Source of the DNA: Acidothermaceae bacterium
GTDB lineage: Bacteria > Actinomycetota > Actinomycetes > Acidothermales > Acidothermaceae
Direction of reading: 5' to 3'
Length of the DNA: 7,418 nucleotides
Assembly: GCA_025925185.1 (NCBI GenBank)
Contig: JAICLV010000119.1
Span: 1 to 7,418, forward strand
Under the pieces are notes generated by a model. It had not been told where the DNA came from and ran no database searches. It saw only the letters and a list, made by a program, of their open reading frames with translations. Positions 6,377 to 7,418 of the stretch are shown in pieces. Positions within the stretch are counted from its first letter, which is position 1. Each line of letters opens with the position of its first letter. The translations under genes and the position numbers were made by a program.

Positions 6377-7418
6377 ATGGCCCCGATGTCAGAGCTGACG
6401 ATCCGCCCGGAGGAGATCCGGGACGCCCTCGAGCGCTTCGTCGCGTCGTACACCCCTGACCTCGCCTCTCGCGAAGAGGTCGGCCGGGTCACCGAGGCGG
6501 GCGACGGCATCGCCCGCATCGAGGGCCTGCCGTCGACGATGGCGAACGAGCTGTTGCGCTTCGAAGACGGCACCCTCGGCATCGCGCTGAACCTCGACGT
6601 GCGCGAGATCGGCGCCGTCGTCCTCGGCCCGTTCGCCGGCATCGAGGAGGGCCAGCTCGTCAAGCGCACCGGCGAGATTTTGTCGGTGCCGGTCGGGGAC
6701 GGCTTCCTCGGCCGCGTGGTGAACCCGCTGGGCGAGCCGATCGACGGCCTCGGCGAGATCGCCGCCGAAGGTCGCCGCGCGCTCGAACTGCAGGCGCCCA
6801 CGGTCGTGCAGCGGCCCCCGGTGAAGGAGCCGCTGCAGACCGGCCTCAAGGCCCTCGACGCCATGACCGCGATCGGACGCGGCCAGCGGCAGCTGATCAT
6901 CGGCGACCGGCAGACCGGCAAGACCGCGGTCGCGATCGACACGATCATCAACCAGAAGGCCAACTGGGAAACGGGCGATCCGAAGAAGCAGGTCAAGTGC
7001 ATCTACGTCGCGGTCGGGCAGAAGGGCTCGACGATTCGCGGTGTGCAAGGGGCCCTCGAAGAGGCCGGCGCGATGGCCTACACGACGATCGTCGCGGCGC
7101 CCGCGTCTGACGCCGCTGGCTTCAAGTACCTCGCGCCCTACACCGGCTCGGCGATCGGCCAGCACTGGATGTACCAGGGCCAGCACGTGCTCATCATCTT
7201 CGACGACTTGTCGAAGCAGGCCGAGGCCTACCGCACGGTGTCGCTGCTGCTGCGTCGTCCGCCCGGCCGCGAGGCTTACCCCGGCGACGTGTTCTACCTG
7301 CACAGCCGGCTGCTCGAACGCTGCGCCAAGCTGTCCGACGAAATGGGCGGCGGCTCGATGACCGGCCTGCCGATCATCGAGACCAAGGGCAACGACGTGT
7401 CGGCCTACATTCCGACCA
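6377..7418 (+). CDS. atpA: F1Fo ATP synthase subunit alpha, N-terminal part
   Basis: Alpha forms the catalytic hexamer of F1 with beta and carries the non-catalytic nucleotide sites. The first 347 codons are present and the frame is open to the right edge; about 200 more residues are expected. The N-terminal beta-barrel domain (about 28-96) contains [15 protein letters not shown] and [14 protein letters not shown]. The Walker A motif GDRQTGKT is at 176-183, and Walker B VLIIFDD ends at D276-D277. [21 protein letters not shown] and [25 protein letters not shown] are diagnostic of alpha. It closely resembles mycobacterial AtpA throughout. The start is ATG 6377, with only a weak GGA at 6370-6372. 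In-frame ATG 6386 (MSELTI) lines up better with the mycobacterial start MAELTI, so either could be used. It follows atpH by 35 bases. Confidence 0.97.
   Translation, partial: MAPMSELTIRPEEIRDALERFVASYTPDLASREEVGRVTEAGDGIARIEGLPSTMANELLRFEDGTLGIALNLDVREIGAVVLGPFAGIEEGQLVKRTGEILSVPVGDGFLGRVVNPLGEPIDGLGEIAAEGRRALELQAPTVVQRPPVKEPLQTGLKALDAMTAIGRGQRQLIIGDRQTGKTAVAIDTIINQKANWETGDPKKQVKCIYVAVGQKGSTIRGVQGALEEAGAMAYTTIVAAPASDAAGFKYLAPYTGSAIGQHWMYQGQHVLIIFDDLSKQAEAYRTVSLLLRRPPGREAYPGDVFYLHSRLLERCAKLSDEMGGGSMTGLPIIETKGNDVSAYIPT

Overview
The window is a stretch of high-G+C, actinobacterial housekeeping chromosome. All genes I can support lie on the + strand and are tightly packed. The order is: end of the release factor 1 gene (prfA), prmC, a Sua5/YrdC-type tRNA threonylcarbamoylation gene, a WecA-type sugar-phosphate transferase gene, and then the start of an F1Fo ATP synthase operon (atpZ-like, atpI, atpB, atpE, atpF, atpH, partial atpA). 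From memory this is the order found in Mycobacterium tuberculosis and many other Actinomycetia (prfA-hemK-Rv1301-rfe-atpI-atpBEFHA). Protein similarity (PrmC, TsaC, WecA, AtpA) points to the same group. The organism is not a typical mycobacterium: AtpF and AtpH are separate proteins, whereas mycobacteria carry a b-delta fusion, and there is an extra small atpZ-like gene. I cannot name the genus.

Layout. Positions 2-217 hold the RF1 C-terminus with an Ala/Ser/Thr-rich tail. Positions 230-1108 encode PrmC, which methylates the GGQ glutamine of RF1. Positions 1127-1777 encode the threonylcarbamoyl-AMP synthase. Positions 1801-2916 encode the polyprenyl-phosphate sugar-1-phosphate transferase. 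Spacers between these four genes are only 12-23 bases, so they look co-transcribed. Positions 2917-3087 form the only sizeable non-coding gap; it holds inverted repeats and a weak promoter-like sequence and probably separates the upstream group from the ATP synthase operon. From 3088 to the window end the genes are atpZ-like, atpI, atpB (c-ring partner a), atpE (c), atpF (b), atpH (delta) and the first 347 codons of atpA (alpha).

How the genes work together. The first two act in translation termination and the third in tRNA modification; the fourth starts a cell-envelope polymer on a lipid carrier. The atp genes encode the membrane Fo sector and the start of the F1 sector, with AtpZ/AtpI as assembly or cation-handling accessories. 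I found no mobile element, CRISPR array, RNA gene or unknown defence-like system. The points most worth a second look are a methionine in the c subunit at the position linked to natural bedaquiline resistance in mycobacteria, the AtpZ+AtpI pair, and a perfect 8-bp hairpin at the end of atpH just before atpA.
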